Assembly (NCBI GenBank): GCA_024236415.1 | Contig: JACKKN010000025.1 | Location: 1-41,420 of the forward strand | Length of the DNA stretch: 41,420 nt | Direction: 5' to 3' | DNA from: Hyphomicrobiales bacterium | GTDB lineage: Bacteria; Pseudomonadota; Alphaproteobacteria; Rhodospirillales; JACKKN01 | Shown here: positions 7,063 through 15,357 of the stretch, one piece after another | Layout of the letters: each line of letters begins with the position of its first letter | How positions within the stretch are numbered: position 1 is the stretch's first letter | Made by a program: the position numbers and the translations under genes | Notes under the pieces: generated by a model | The model's database searches: none | Told to the model about the DNA's origin: nothing | The model's input: the letters and a program-made list of their open reading frames with translations, nothing else

Positions 7063-7072
7063 AATGACGACA

Positions 7073-7260
7073 TTTTCCCCGCCCGCCCCCCGTCTTTCCC
7101 GCCACATCAAGGACTTGCCATGACGACATCGCGCCGGGAACCGCGCCGAACGGGCCGAAAGGGGCTCAGAACGGACGCCGGCGGGCGCGCCGGGGCCCGG
7201 GTTGTCGTCAATTTGACGGGGCCGGAAAGGGCTCTGGCGCCATGGCGCGGGGAAGGGGCC
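7073..7260. other. intergenic stretch right of the IS
   Basis: GC-rich DNA between the IS and the clpS promoter. No ribosome-site-supported gene, RNA or repeat was recognised. Confidence 0.4.
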
Positions 7261-7288
7261 TTTCACCGCCGGTCAAATGGCATATATT
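7261..7288 (+). promoter_or_regulatory. candidate clpS-clpA promoter
   Basis: TTTCAC (7261-7266) and TATATT (7283-7288) are spaced by 16 bp in the only AT-rich island of the gap, giving a transcription start near 7295, about 108 nt before the preferred clpS start. Confidence 0.35.
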
Positions 7289-7402
7289 TAGGGGGCGAGT
7301 CCCGGGTGAGGGCGCGCGGATGTGGTACACTTCCGGATATCCATTTCCGGGGGACGGAACGAAGAGTCGACGGAACCCATGAGCTGGAAACTGCAACCCC
7401 AC

Positions 7403-7768
7403 ATGGCCGACACCCCGCCCAAAGGTCCCGGCAAGGGACCGGGGAACGGGGCCGGCGGTGGCCCGGCCACCGGGATCGTCACCAAGACGCGGCCCAAGAC
7501 CAAGCGGCCGTCCATGTACAAGGTGCTGATGCTGAACGACGACTACACCCCCATGGAGTTCGTCGTCCACGTGCTGGAGCGGTTCTTCGGCATGAGCAAC
7601 CAGCACGCCACCGCGGTGATGCTGAACGTGCACCAGAAGGGGGTGGGCGTGTGCGGGGTGTTCACCTACGAGGTGGCGGAAACCAAGGTCAACCAGGTGA
7701 TGGACCTGGCGCGCAAGCACCAGCATCCCCTGCAATGCACCATCGAGAAGGACGGGGACGAAGAATAG
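7403..7768 (+). CDS. clpS: ATP-dependent Clp protease adaptor ClpS
   Basis: A 121-residue adaptor that delivers N-degron substrates, and modulates substrate choice, for the ClpAP protease in the cytoplasm. The folded domain starts about residue 37 with MYKVLMLNDDYTPMEFVV, containing the conserved NDDYTPMEFV that forms the N-end-residue pocket. It continues with the VHQKGVGVCGVFTYEVAETK block and QHPLQCTIEK. The first 35 residues are a flexible Gly/Pro/Lys-rich arm. ATG 7403 (MADTPPKG) is chosen as typical of alphaproteobacterial ClpS; ATG 7379 (eight codons longer) is possible and neither has a clear ribosome site. clpA follows 82 bp downstream, the usual pairing. Confidence 0.95.
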   Translation: MADTPPKGPGKGPGNGAGGGPATGIVTKTRPKTKRPSMYKVLMLNDDYTPMEFVVHVLERFFGMSNQHATAVMLNVHQKGVGVCGVFTYEVAETKVNQVMDLARKHQHPLQCTIEKDGDEE

Positions 7769-7850
7769 GCACGCGGGATCGAGACACGGGACCACGACAC
7801 GGGATTCGAGGGCGGAGCGTCGGACGGAACAACGAGAGAAAGGCCACCTA

Positions 7851-10226
7851 ATGCTGTCACGCAACCTGGAACAGACCCTGCACCGCGCGCTCGCCCTGGC
7901 GACGGAACACGGCCATGAATACGCCACCCTGGAACACCTGCTGCTGGCGCTCGCCGACGACCAGGACGCCATCGCCGTCATGCGCGCCTGCGGCGTCGAC
8001 ATCGACGTCCTGCGCCGCGAGCTGACCGACTTCGTCGAGGGCGAGCTGGACGGCCTGAAGTCCGCCGTCCTGGCCGACCCCAAGCCCACCGCCGGGTTCC
8101 AGCGGGTGGTGCAGCGCGCCGTGATCCACGTCCAGTCCTCGGGCCGCGAGGAGGTGACCGGCGCCAACGTGCTGGTGGCGCTGTTCTCGGAGCGCGAGTC
8201 CCACGCCGTCTACTTCCTGCAGCTGCACGACATGTCCAGGCTGGACGCCGTCAACTACATCTCCCACGGCATCGCCAAGGTGCCCGGCGAATCCCGCCCG
8301 CGCCCGGTGCAGGGCGCCGACGAGGGCGGCGAGGAGGGCGAGGAGACGGTCAAGCAGGGGCACGAGGCCCTGGACGCCTACTGCGTCGACCTGAACAAGA
8401 AGGCGGTGGCGGGCAAGATCGACCCGCTGATCGGGCGCGAGGCCGAGATCGAGCGCACCATCCAGATCCTGTGCCGCCGGCAGAAGAACAACCCGCTCTA
8501 CGTGGGCGACCCCGGCGTGGGCAAGACCGCCATCGCCGAGGGCCTGGCCCGGCGCATCGTCAACGGCGAGGTGCCCGAGGTGCTGCTGGACGCCACCATC
8601 TTCGCGCTCGACATGGGCGCCCTGCTGGCCGGCACCCGCTATCGCGGCGATTTCGAGGAGCGCCTGAAGGCGGTGATCACCGAGCTGGAGAACACCCCCG
8701 GCGCGATCCTGTTCATCGACGAGATCCACACCGTGATCGGTGCCGGCGCCACCAGCGGCGGGTCCATGGACGCGTCGAACATCCTGAAGCCGTCGCTGGC
8801 CTCGGGGGCCCTGCGGTGCATGGGGTCGACCACCTACAAGGAATACCGCAACTACTTCGAGAAGGACCGCGCCCTGGTGCGGCGGTTCCAGAAGATCGAC
8901 GTGTACGAACCCTCGATCGACGACGCGGTCAAGATCCTGCAGGGCCTGAAACCCTATTTCGAGGACCACCACAAGGTGCGCTACACGGCCGAGTCCCTGC
9001 GCGCCTCGGTCGAGCTGTCGGCCCGCTACATCCACGACCGCAAGCTGCCCGACAAGGCCATCGACGTGATCGACGAGGTGGGCGCCTCGCGCATGCTGCT
9101 GCCGGAAAGCAAGCGGCGCAAGACGGTGACCGTGAAGGACGTGGAGAACATCGTCGCCAAGATCGCCCGCATCCCGGAAAAGAGCGTCTCGACCAACGAC
9201 CGCAAGGCCCTGCAGAACCTGGAACGGGACCTGAAGACCGTGGTGTTCGGCCAGGACCGGGCCATCGAGGCCCTGGCCAGCTCCATCAAGCTGGCCCGCG
9301 CCGGCCTGCGCGAGCCCGAGAAGCCCATCGGCAACTACCTGTTCTCGGGCCCCACCGGCGTCGGCAAGACCGAGGTGGCGCGGCAGCTCGCCTTCACCCT
9401 GGGGGTCGAGCTGGTGCGCTTCGACATGTCCGAGTACATGGAGCGCCATTCCGTGTCGCGCCTGATCGGCGCGCCGCCGGGCTACGTGGGCTTCGACCAG
9501 GGCGGCCTGCTGACCGACGCCATCGACCAGCAGCCGCACTGCGTGCTGCTGCTGGACGAGATCGAGAAGGCCCACCCGGACCTGTTCAACGTGCTGCTGC
9601 AGATCATGGACCACGGCAAGCTGACCGACCACAGCGGCAAGCAGGTGGATTTCCGCAACGTGGTGCTGATCATGACCACCAACGCCGGCGCCGCCGACCT
9701 GGCCAAGCCGGCCATGGGATTCGGCCGCGAGACCCGGGTCGGCGACGACACCGAGGCCATCGAGCGCATGTTCACCCCCGAGTTCCGCAACCGGTTGGAT
9801 GCCGTGATCCCCTTCGCCGCCCTGAGCCCCGAGGTGGTGGCGCGGGTGGTCGACAAGTTCGTCATCGAGCTGGAAAGCCAGCTCGCCGACCGCCGCGTGA
9901 TCATCGAGCTGACCGACGAGTCCCGCGCCTGGCTGGCCGAGCGCGGCTTCGACGAGCGCTACGGCGCCCGGCCGCTGGCGCGCGTGATCCAGGAGCACAT
10001 CAAGAAGCCCCTGGCCGAGGAACTGCTGTTCGGCCGCCTGGCCGACGGCGGGGTGGTGGTGGTCCGGGTCGAGGGCGCCGCCCTGGCCTTCGACTACCCC
10101 GAGGGCAAGGGCCCGGGCCGGAAGGGCCGCGGCGGCGACCGCGACGCCGGCGACCCCGACGGGCGGGACCAGGGCGGGCGCGACCGGGACGGCAGCAAGG
10201 GCAAGGCGCCCGAGCTGGTGGAGTGA
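7851..10226 (+). CDS. clpA: ATP-dependent Clp protease ATP-binding subunit ClpA
   Basis: A 791-residue AAA+ unfoldase that feeds ClpP. The N-domain (residues 1-145) starts MLSRNLEQTLHRALALA with the ATLEHLLLAL repeat that binds ClpS. The first ATPase has Walker A GDPGVGKTAIAEG near 217 and Walker B ILFIDEIHTV. The second has GPTGVGKTEVAR near 502 and VLLLDEIEKAHPDLFN, followed by a C-terminal D2-small domain (GFDERYGARPLARVIQEHI). The last 45 residues form an unusual Gly/Asp/Arg-rich charged tail not found in E. coli ClpA. Start at ATG 7851 with GAGAGAAAGG upstream. A hairpin follows the stop. Confidence 0.97.
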   Translation: MLSRNLEQTLHRALALATEHGHEYATLEHLLLALADDQDAIAVMRACGVDIDVLRRELTDFVEGELDGLKSAVLADPKPTAGFQRVVQRAVIHVQSSGREEVTGANVLVALFSERESHAVYFLQLHDMSRLDAVNYISHGIAKVPGESRPRPVQGADEGGEEGEETVKQGHEALDAYCVDLNKKAVAGKIDPLIGREAEIERTIQILCRRQKNNPLYVGDPGVGKTAIAEGLARRIVNGEVPEVLLDATIFALDMGALLAGTRYRGDFEERLKAVITELENTPGAILFIDEIHTVIGAGATSGGSMDASNILKPSLASGALRCMGSTTYKEYRNYFEKDRALVRRFQKIDVYEPSIDDAVKILQGLKPYFEDHHKVRYTAESLRASVELSARYIHDRKLPDKAIDVIDEVGASRMLLPESKRRKTVTVKDVENIVAKIARIPEKSVSTNDRKALQNLERDLKTVVFGQDRAIEALASSIKLARAGLREPEKPIGNYLFSGPTGVGKTEVARQLAFTLGVELVRFDMSEYMERHSVSRLIGAPPGYVGFDQGGLLTDAIDQQPHCVLLLDEIEKAHPDLFNVLLQIMDHGKLTDHSGKQVDFRNVVLIMTTNAGAADLAKPAMGFGRETRVGDDTEAIERMFTPEFRNRLDAVIPFAALSPEVVARVVDKFVIELESQLADRRVIIELTDESRAWLAERGFDERYGARPLARVIQEHIKKPLAEELLFGRLADGGVVVVRVEGAALAFDYPEGKGPGRKGRGGDRDAGDPDGRDQGGRDRDGSKGKAPELVE

Positions 10227-10253
10227 CGGGGGGCGGCCGCCGCCGGCCGGTGT

Positions 10254-10273
10254 CCTGCCCTGTCGGGCAGGTT
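10254..10273 (+). terminator. hairpin downstream of clpA
   Basis: CCTGCCC-TGTC-GGGCAGG (10254-10271) forms a 7-bp stem with a 4-nt loop followed by TTT. The T-run is short, so termination may be partial. Confidence 0.45.
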
Positions 10274-10411
10274 TACAACGGCCAGCCCCGCGGCTCGCCT
10301 TGTGTCTTGGCGTTTTCCCGTAACATGCTGGAATTCATGAATAATAGCTCCCATGGAATGAAGTTTGCATAAGATCGTAAACAACAAGCCGTGTGGGAAA
10401 GGGAAATCACC

Positions 10412-10594
10412 ATGGACAAGCAGACCAGTGACCGCCGTGCCTTCCTGAAGAAGGCGGGCGCCGCCGCCGCCGCCGCGCCGGCCGCCGCCCTGTTGCTGTC
10501 GGCCCGGGCCCAGGCCCAGCAGCCGCCGGACGATTTCACGTCCGGGACGCCGCGCTTCGACGTCCGCGACGACACCAGCCCCAACCCGCCCTGA
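10412..10594 (+). CDS. tiny twin-arginine signal protein
   Basis: A 60-residue protein that is mostly a Tat signal: the RR motif is in SDRRAFLKKAG (residues 6-16), followed by an Ala-rich hydrophobic stretch and an ARAQAQ cleavage region near 34. Only about 25 residues would remain after processing, acidic and proline-rich (QPPDDFTSGTPRFDVRDD then TSPNPP). The start at ATG 10412 is supported by GGGAAAGGGAAA just upstream. It precedes a PF14907-type nucleotidyltransferase by 45 bp on the same strand, suggesting co-transcription. It differs from the short Tat protein found beside formate dehydrogenases; no oxidoreductase is nearby. It could be a secreted peptide or the target of the neighbouring enzyme; unknown. 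Confidence 0.65.
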   Translation: MDKQTSDRRAFLKKAGAAAAAAPAAALLLSARAQAQQPPDDFTSGTPRFDVRDDTSPNPP

Positions 10595-10639
10595 TCGGGC
10601 TTTGCCGCCACCGCGCCGGCGGCGTATCCTGCTCCGGCG

Positions 10640-11869
10640 ATGGTGGCGGACCTCTTTGACGGTTTAGCGGTTCCGGCGCGCCCCGAGGCGGCGTTCCTGC
10701 GCCTGTGCCTGGGCGGCGACCCGGCGCGCGTGGACGGCGAGGGCCGCGACCTGGTGGCGGCCGGGCTGGACTGGACCTGGCTGGTGCAGACGGCCGAGCG
10801 CGGCGCCCTCACGCCCTCGGTCTGCACCGCCTTCCTGCACCTGGGCGCCGACGTGGTGCCCGCCGACCTGGTCGAGGCGGCGGCGGTGCACCTGGCCGAC
10901 CTGGCCGAACGCAACGGCGTGCTGGTGGCCGCCCTGCTGGACGTCCTGGACGCCCTGGATGCCGCCGGCCTGCCGGCGATCCCGTTCAAGGGCCCGGTGC
11001 TGGCCCGGGTGGCCTACGGCGACGTGGGCCTGCGCCGGTTCCGCGACCTGGACATCCTGATGCACCCGGGCGACGCCCTGGCCGCCGAGGCGGTGCTGGC
11101 CGACATCGGCTTTACCCAGCTGCTGGTCGGCCGCGACGCGCCCATGACCCCGGTCCAGGCCGCGGCCTACCGCCGCTATTCCGGCCAGGACCTGATGTTC
11201 CGCCAGGCCGACCGGGTTGCCCTGGAGCCGCACTGGGCCTTCGCCCCGCGCACCCTGGCCCTGGACCTGGACTACGCCGGCCTGTGGTCCCGCGCCGGGA
11301 CCGTCGACCTGGCCGGCCGGGCGGTGCCCAGCCTGGGCCCCGAGGACATGGTGACCCTGCTGTGCCTGCACGGCGGCAAGGAGAAGTGGACCCGCCTGCA
11401 ATGGGTCGCCGACCTGGCCCGCGCCGTCGCCGCCCACCCGGACCTGGACTGGGACGCCCTGCTGGGCCGGGCCCGGGACCAGGGGGTGGCGCGCCTGGTG
11501 CGCCTGGGCCTGGCCCTGGTGGCGCGGATGGCGGGCACCGGCCTGCCGCCGGCCGTGGCCGCGGCGGTGGCCGCCGACGGCGCCGCCCTGGCCCTGGCCG
11601 CCCAGGTGGAGGCGGACCTGGATGGCGGCAGCCGGCCGGAGACCAGCGTCTACGAGCTGAACGCCTTCCACTGGCGGGCGCGCGAACGGTGGCGCGACCG
11701 CCTGGCCTACGTCGGGCGCACCCTGGCCACCCCGCGCCACACCCACTACCTGATCCTGGACCTGCCCGACCGCCTGTTCCCGGCCTACTACCCGGTCAAG
11801 TGGGTGCACGACTTCCTGCTGCTGCCCGTGTGGCGCCTGGTCCGGCCGCTGGTGCGGCGGGGCGGCTGA
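10640..11869 (+). CDS. nucleotidyltransferase family protein (PF14907 type)
   Basis: A 409-residue protein of the NTP_transf_5 (uncharacterised nucleotidyltransferase) family. The core motif is IPFKGPVLARVAYGDVGLRR at about 114-133, followed by FRDLDIL, which supplies the DxD metal-binding aspartates. Downstream come ALEPHWAF, a helical region with LCLHGGKEKWTRLQWVADLA, and a C-terminal tail with LPDRLFPAYYPVKWVHDF. Family members are often found with exopolysaccharide, HPr-kinase-like/PqqD or lasso-peptide genes, where a transfer of a nucleotide or sugar-nucleotide is suspected but mostly unproven. Here the only partner is the tiny Tat protein upstream. No ribosome site is obvious at ATG 10640. 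Its stop directly abuts the stop of the convergent gene. Confidence 0.75.
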   Translation: MVADLFDGLAVPARPEAAFLRLCLGGDPARVDGEGRDLVAAGLDWTWLVQTAERGALTPSVCTAFLHLGADVVPADLVEAAAVHLADLAERNGVLVAALLDVLDALDAAGLPAIPFKGPVLARVAYGDVGLRRFRDLDILMHPGDALAAEAVLADIGFTQLLVGRDAPMTPVQAAAYRRYSGQDLMFRQADRVALEPHWAFAPRTLALDLDYAGLWSRAGTVDLAGRAVPSLGPEDMVTLLCLHGGKEKWTRLQWVADLARAVAAHPDLDWDALLGRARDQGVARLVRLGLALVARMAGTGLPPAVAAAVAADGAALALAAQVEADLDGGSRPETSVYELNAFHWRARERWRDRLAYVGRTLATPRHTHYLILDLPDRLFPAYYPVKWVHDFLLLPVWRLVRPLVRRGG

Positions 11870-12406
11870 TCACCGGCAGGGGCTGTCCGACATGATCCGC
11901 GCCGAGGCGAAGCCGCGGCCGTCCAGGGGCAGGGTGCCGCCCGGGGCGATGGAATAACTGCCCTGGTGGTTGGCGCCGCCCTTGGCCGGCTTGCGCGCCA
12001 CCAGCACCGAGCGGCAGGCGCGGCAGCCGTTGACGGCGGCGATCCGGCCGTCGTGCAGGCGGTGCAGCTTGACGCAGGCGCGCCCGTCCGGCGCCGTGGC
12101 GGTGGTGGCCTGGGTCTCGGCCGCGGCGGCGCGGCAGGGCCGCTCGTCCACCAGGCGGGTGCGGCCCTTGCCGGGGAAGGGCGACGGCACGGTGCGCCGC
12201 GCGCCCACCACCACCGAGCGGCGGATCGGCCGGATGTCGCCGGGGCGCTGGCGCTCCAGCTCGGCCATGCGGCATTCGGTGCAGCGGTTCAGCAGCAGGG
12301 TGACCCCGTCGCGGTAGGCGGCGTACACGCACTGGGACGCCGCCGCCGGCGCCGCCGTGGCGGCGAGCAGCAAACCGGCCAGGGCGAGGCGGGCAAGGGC
12401 GCGCAT
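11870..12406 (-). CDS. secreted two-repeat cysteine protein of unknown function
   Basis: A 178-residue exported protein: residues 1-24 are a signal peptide (LALAGLLLAATAAPAAAS). The mature part consists of two tandem repeats with the same cysteine spacing. Repeat 1 has C26, C42, C45 and C91; repeat 2 has C111, C128, C131 and C177. The spacing is C-x(15-16)-C-x2-C-x45-C. CTECR and CRACR are each preceded by an Asn and followed by RSVVV or RSVLV, and both repeats end near ERPC or DSPC. Eight cysteines suggest disulfides in the periplasm, though the CxxC pairs could bind metal or heme-free cofactor; no CxxCH is present, so it is not a cytochrome c. Stop-to-stop abutment with the nucleotidyltransferase gene. 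No known family recognised. Confidence 0.7.
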   Translation of the reverse strand: MRALARLALAGLLLAATAAPAAASQCVYAAYRDGVTLLLNRCTECRMAELERQRPGDIRPIRRSVVVGARRTVPSPFPGKGRTRLVDERPCRAAAAETQATTATAPDGRACVKLHRLHDGRIAAVNGCRACRSVLVARKPAKGGANHQGSYSIAPGGTLPLDGRGFASARIMSDSPCR

Positions 12407-12441
12407 GGCCCCCAGCAGAGCACAAAAAGGATAAGGCCCGA

Positions 12442-13602
12442 TTAACCGTCGTCCCGTTTGTAGGGCGACCGTTGCGCCAGCTCGGCGATCTCGGCCTCGA
12501 CGGCCGGGCGCTCGTGGTCGAGGTAGCGCGAGATCGCCTCGCGCAGGCCCGGGTCGGCGATCCAGTGGGCGCTGTAGGTGGCCCGGGGCAGGTAGCCGCG
12601 CTGGATCTTGTGCGGCCCCTGGGCCCCGGCCTCGACCCAGCGCAGGCCGTGGGCGATGGCGTAGTCGATGGCCTGGTAGTAGCAGGTCTCGAAGTGCAGG
12701 AACTTGTAGGACTCGCGGCATCCCCAGTAGCGCCCGAACAGGGTGTCGCCGCCGCGCAGGTTCAGGGCCCCGGCCACGGCCCGGCCGTCGGCCTCGGCCA
12801 GGACCAGGACCACCCGGTCGGCCATGGCCTCGCCCAGCAGGCTGAAGAATTTGCGGTTCAGGTAGTTCTGGCCCCACTTGCGGTCGTGGGTGTCCAGGTA
12901 GAAGCGGAAGAAGGTGTCCCAGTGCGCCTCCTGGATGTCGGCGCCGCTGAGCACCCGGAACCGGATCCCGGCCTCCACCACCTCGCGGCGCTCCTTGCGC
13001 AGGGTCTTGCGCTTGCGCGACGACAGGGCGTCCAGGAAATCGTCGAAGTCCCGGTAGCCGGCGTTCTCCCAGTGGTACTGCTGGCCCAGGCGCAGCAGCC
13101 AGCCCTGCTGGCCGAAGCGGCGCCATTGGTCGCGGGTGGGGAAGGTCACGTGCACCGACGAGGCGCCGTGCTGGCGCGCCAGCTCGACCATGCCGCCCAT
13201 CAGTGCCACCTCCAGCTTCTCGGCCGCGCCGGGGCGCAGCAGCAGGCGCCGGCCGGTGGCCGGGGTGAAGGGCACCGCGCATTGCAGCTTGGGATAGTAG
13301 CGGCCGCCGGCGCGGTGGTAGGCCTCGGCCCAGGACCAGTCGAACACGTATTCGCCGTAGGAATGGTTCTTCAGGTACAGGGGCGCGCAGGCGGCGGCGC
13401 GGCCGTCGCCGTCCTCGATCACCAGGTGCTGGGGCGCCCAGCCGGCCTCGGCGCCGGCCGAGCCGCTGCGCTCCAGGGCCGCCAGGAAGGCGTGGCTGAG
13501 GAACGGGTCGCCGTCGCCGGCGCAGGCGTCCCACTCGGCCGCCGGAATCTCGTCGATGGCGGGCAGCACGGTGATCTGGGTCCGTTCGGTACCGTCGGGC
13601 AT
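12442..13602 (-). CDS. FemAB-like/GNAT peptidoglycan-type acyltransferase (PF04339, DUF482)
   Basis: A 386-residue cytoplasmic protein of the COG3146 family. Recognisable blocks are PFLSHAFLAALERSG, APLYLKNHSYGEYVFDWSWA, KLQCAVPFTPATGRRLL, HWENAGYRDFDDFL, SSRKRKTLRKERR, FYLDTHDRKWGQNYL, YWGCRESYKFLHFETCYYQ and EAGAQGPHKIQRGYLP. This is a double GNAT fold related to FemAB aminoacyltransferases; the reaction is not established. ATG 13602 is preferred; the frame remains open to 13644 and no strong ribosome site decides between them. The gene is divergent from the adenylate-cyclase-like gene and lies 35 bp upstream of the secreted cysteine protein in the same direction, so the two may be co-transcribed. 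Confidence 0.85.
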   Translation of the reverse strand: MPDGTERTQITVLPAIDEIPAAEWDACAGDGDPFLSHAFLAALERSGSAGAEAGWAPQHLVIEDGDGRAAACAPLYLKNHSYGEYVFDWSWAEAYHRAGGRYYPKLQCAVPFTPATGRRLLLRPGAAEKLEVALMGGMVELARQHGASSVHVTFPTRDQWRRFGQQGWLLRLGQQYHWENAGYRDFDDFLDALSSRKRKTLRKERREVVEAGIRFRVLSGADIQEAHWDTFFRFYLDTHDRKWGQNYLNRKFFSLLGEAMADRVVLVLAEADGRAVAGALNLRGGDTLFGRYWGCRESYKFLHFETCYYQAIDYAIAHGLRWVEAGAQGPHKIQRGYLPRATYSAHWIADPGLREAISRYLDHERPAVEAEIAELAQRSPYKRDDG

Positions 13603-13709
13603 GGTTTGCACATAGGCCCTGGCGGCGGGCGGCACAAGCCGCAATTGGCGGCCCGGCCCCGGCCGGTTGCACGATTGGCCCGGGTGGCGGACAAGGATAA
13701 CATGCGGCC

Positions 13710-14783
13710 ATGGAGCGATTCTCGCGCAAGACCCGCGCCACGGTGCGGTCGTGGCTGGTGATCACCATCGTCTCGGGGCTGGTGGGGATCGCCTATGTCC
13801 ACCTGCTGAGCCTGGCCCTGGAGTTCGAGATGCGCCCCGGCATGTGGTTCACCGAGGGCGCCACCTATGGCACGGTCATTGGCGGCACCTGGACCGCGTT
13901 CCTGTTCGCCCTGCGGGACAGCAGGCTGGACCGCGCCATCCGCCGCCTCTCCTTCACCGCCGCCTGGCTGGTCCGGTCGCTGATGAACTCGGCCATCATC
14001 GCCGCCAGCCTGCTGTTCTGCCGGGTGGTGTTCAGCCCCTACATGCTGGACGACCCCGATTTCGTGTCCGCCTTCCTGCGCGACGCCGGGGTCGGCGTGG
14101 CCATGTTCATGATCATCATGTTCGTGCTGCAGGTGCGGACCCTGATCGGCGGCCGGGTGCTGACCAACTTCCTGGTCGGGCGCTACAGCAAGCCGGTGCG
14201 CGAGGAGCGGGTGTTCCTGTTCCTGGACCTGGCCGAATCCACCGCCATGGCCCAGGACCTGGGCGACGTGGAGACCCATGCCCTGATCTCGCGCTTCTTC
14301 TTCGACGTCGACCGGGTGACCGTCGAGCACGGCGCCGAGACCCACCGCTACATCGGCGACGAGGTGGTGGTCAGCTGGCCGCTGGACCAGGCGGTGCGCG
14401 ACGCCACCTGCCTGCGCTGCGTATTCGCCGTGGCCGACATGGTGGCGGCCCGGGCCGACCGGTACCGGAAGCGGTTCGGCCGGGTGCCCGCGTTCCGCGT
14501 CGGCCTGCACGGCGGCCCGGTGGTGGCCGGCGAGTGCGGCTCGTCCAAGCAGGAGATCGTCTATATCGGCGACACCATCAACACCACCGCGCGGCTGGAG
14601 GCCGAGGCCAAGGAGATGGGGGTGCCGTTCCTGGTTTCGGACAGCCTGCTGGCGCGCATGGCGCTGCCGGACGGCTATGCGGTCCGGCACCTGGGGGCGT
14701 TGACGCTGCGCGGCCGCAAGGAGCCCCTGGCGGTGGCCACGGTGCTGCGCGACGGCCCGTCCGGCGGGCTGGCGGCGGCCTGA
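13710..14783 (+). CDS. membrane adenylate/guanylate cyclase domain protein
   Basis: A 357-residue protein with four predicted membrane helices (about residues 13-36, 52-68, 84-106 and 125-142), then a class III nucleotide cyclase domain (165-345). Metal-binding aspartates are visible at D173 (FLDLAEST) and D217 (YIGDEVV). K280 (SSKQEIVYIGD) and D288 fit an adenine-selecting pair, and N291 and R295 of NTTARLE are the transition-state residues. All catalytic positions are thus present and cAMP synthesis is likely, controlled by the membrane part. No effector is adjacent, although a CRP-like site occurs at 31380-31395 in this window. The gene is divergent from the FemAB-like gene; its tail meets the RidA-like gene. 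Confidence 0.88.
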   Translation: MERFSRKTRATVRSWLVITIVSGLVGIAYVHLLSLALEFEMRPGMWFTEGATYGTVIGGTWTAFLFALRDSRLDRAIRRLSFTAAWLVRSLMNSAIIAASLLFCRVVFSPYMLDDPDFVSAFLRDAGVGVAMFMIIMFVLQVRTLIGGRVLTNFLVGRYSKPVREERVFLFLDLAESTAMAQDLGDVETHALISRFFFDVDRVTVEHGAETHRYIGDEVVVSWPLDQAVRDATCLRCVFAVADMVAARADRYRKRFGRVPAFRVGLHGGPVVAGECGSSKQEIVYIGDTINTTARLEAEAKEMGVPFLVSDSLLARMALPDGYAVRHLGALTLRGRKEPLAVATVLRDGPSGGLAAA

Positions 14784-14787
14784 CCCG

Positions 14788-15255
14788 TCAGGCGATCTCG
14801 AAGATGCCGTCGACCTCGGTGGCAACCCCCAGCGGCAGCGACGGCGCGCCGACGGCGAAGCGGGCGTGACGGCCGGCGTCGCCGAACACCTCGGCGATCA
14901 GGTCCGAGGCGCCGTTGATGACCTTGGGGTGGTCGGTGAAGTCCGCCGTGCAGTTGACGAAGCCGCCCAGCTTGACCACCCGCACCACCCTGTCCAGGTC
15001 GCCGCCGCAGGCCTCCTTGACCTGGGCGATCAGGTTCAGGGCGCACAGGCGCGCGGCCTGGTATCCGTCGTCGACGGTCAGGTCGCCGCCGACCTTGCCC
15101 AGGTAGGCCAGCGCGCCGTCGCGGAAGGTGATCTGCCCCGACACGAACACCAGGTTGCCGGTCACCACGTAGGGGATGTAGTTGGCGGCGGGGGCGGCGG
15201 CGGGGGGCAGTTGCAGCCCCAGTTCGGCGATGCGGGCGTCGATCTTTCCGGCCAT
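14788..15255 (-). CDS. RidA/YjgF family protein lacking the RidA arginine
   Basis: A 155-residue member of the YjgF/YER057c/UK114 superfamily, with LVFVSGQITFRDG (residues 35-47), ALNLIAQVKEACGGDLDRVV, GGFVNCTADFTDHPKVINGASDL and a C-terminal SLPLGVATEVDGIFEIA. In true RidA imine deaminases an Arg lies just before LP (ARLP); here S139 occupies that place (APSLP). This matches the longer, Arg-less subgroup whose activity is unknown. ATG 15255 has GAGGAGG nine bases upstream. It is divergent from the MDR oxidoreductase gene and tail-to-tail with the cyclase gene. Confidence 0.88.
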   Translation of the reverse strand: MAGKIDARIAELGLQLPPAAAPAANYIPYVVTGNLVFVSGQITFRDGALAYLGKVGGDLTVDDGYQAARLCALNLIAQVKEACGGDLDRVVRVVKLGGFVNCTADFTDHPKVINGASDLIAEVFGDAGRHARFAVGAPSLPLGVATEVDGIFEIA

Positions 15256-15357
15256 GGGGTCCTCCTCGTCTGCGCGGCGCGGGCGGCTTGGGAACGGGAT
15301 GCTGCTTAGCACGAATCATGGTATGCAGGGCAACAAATCCAACGGCGGGAGGGTGCG

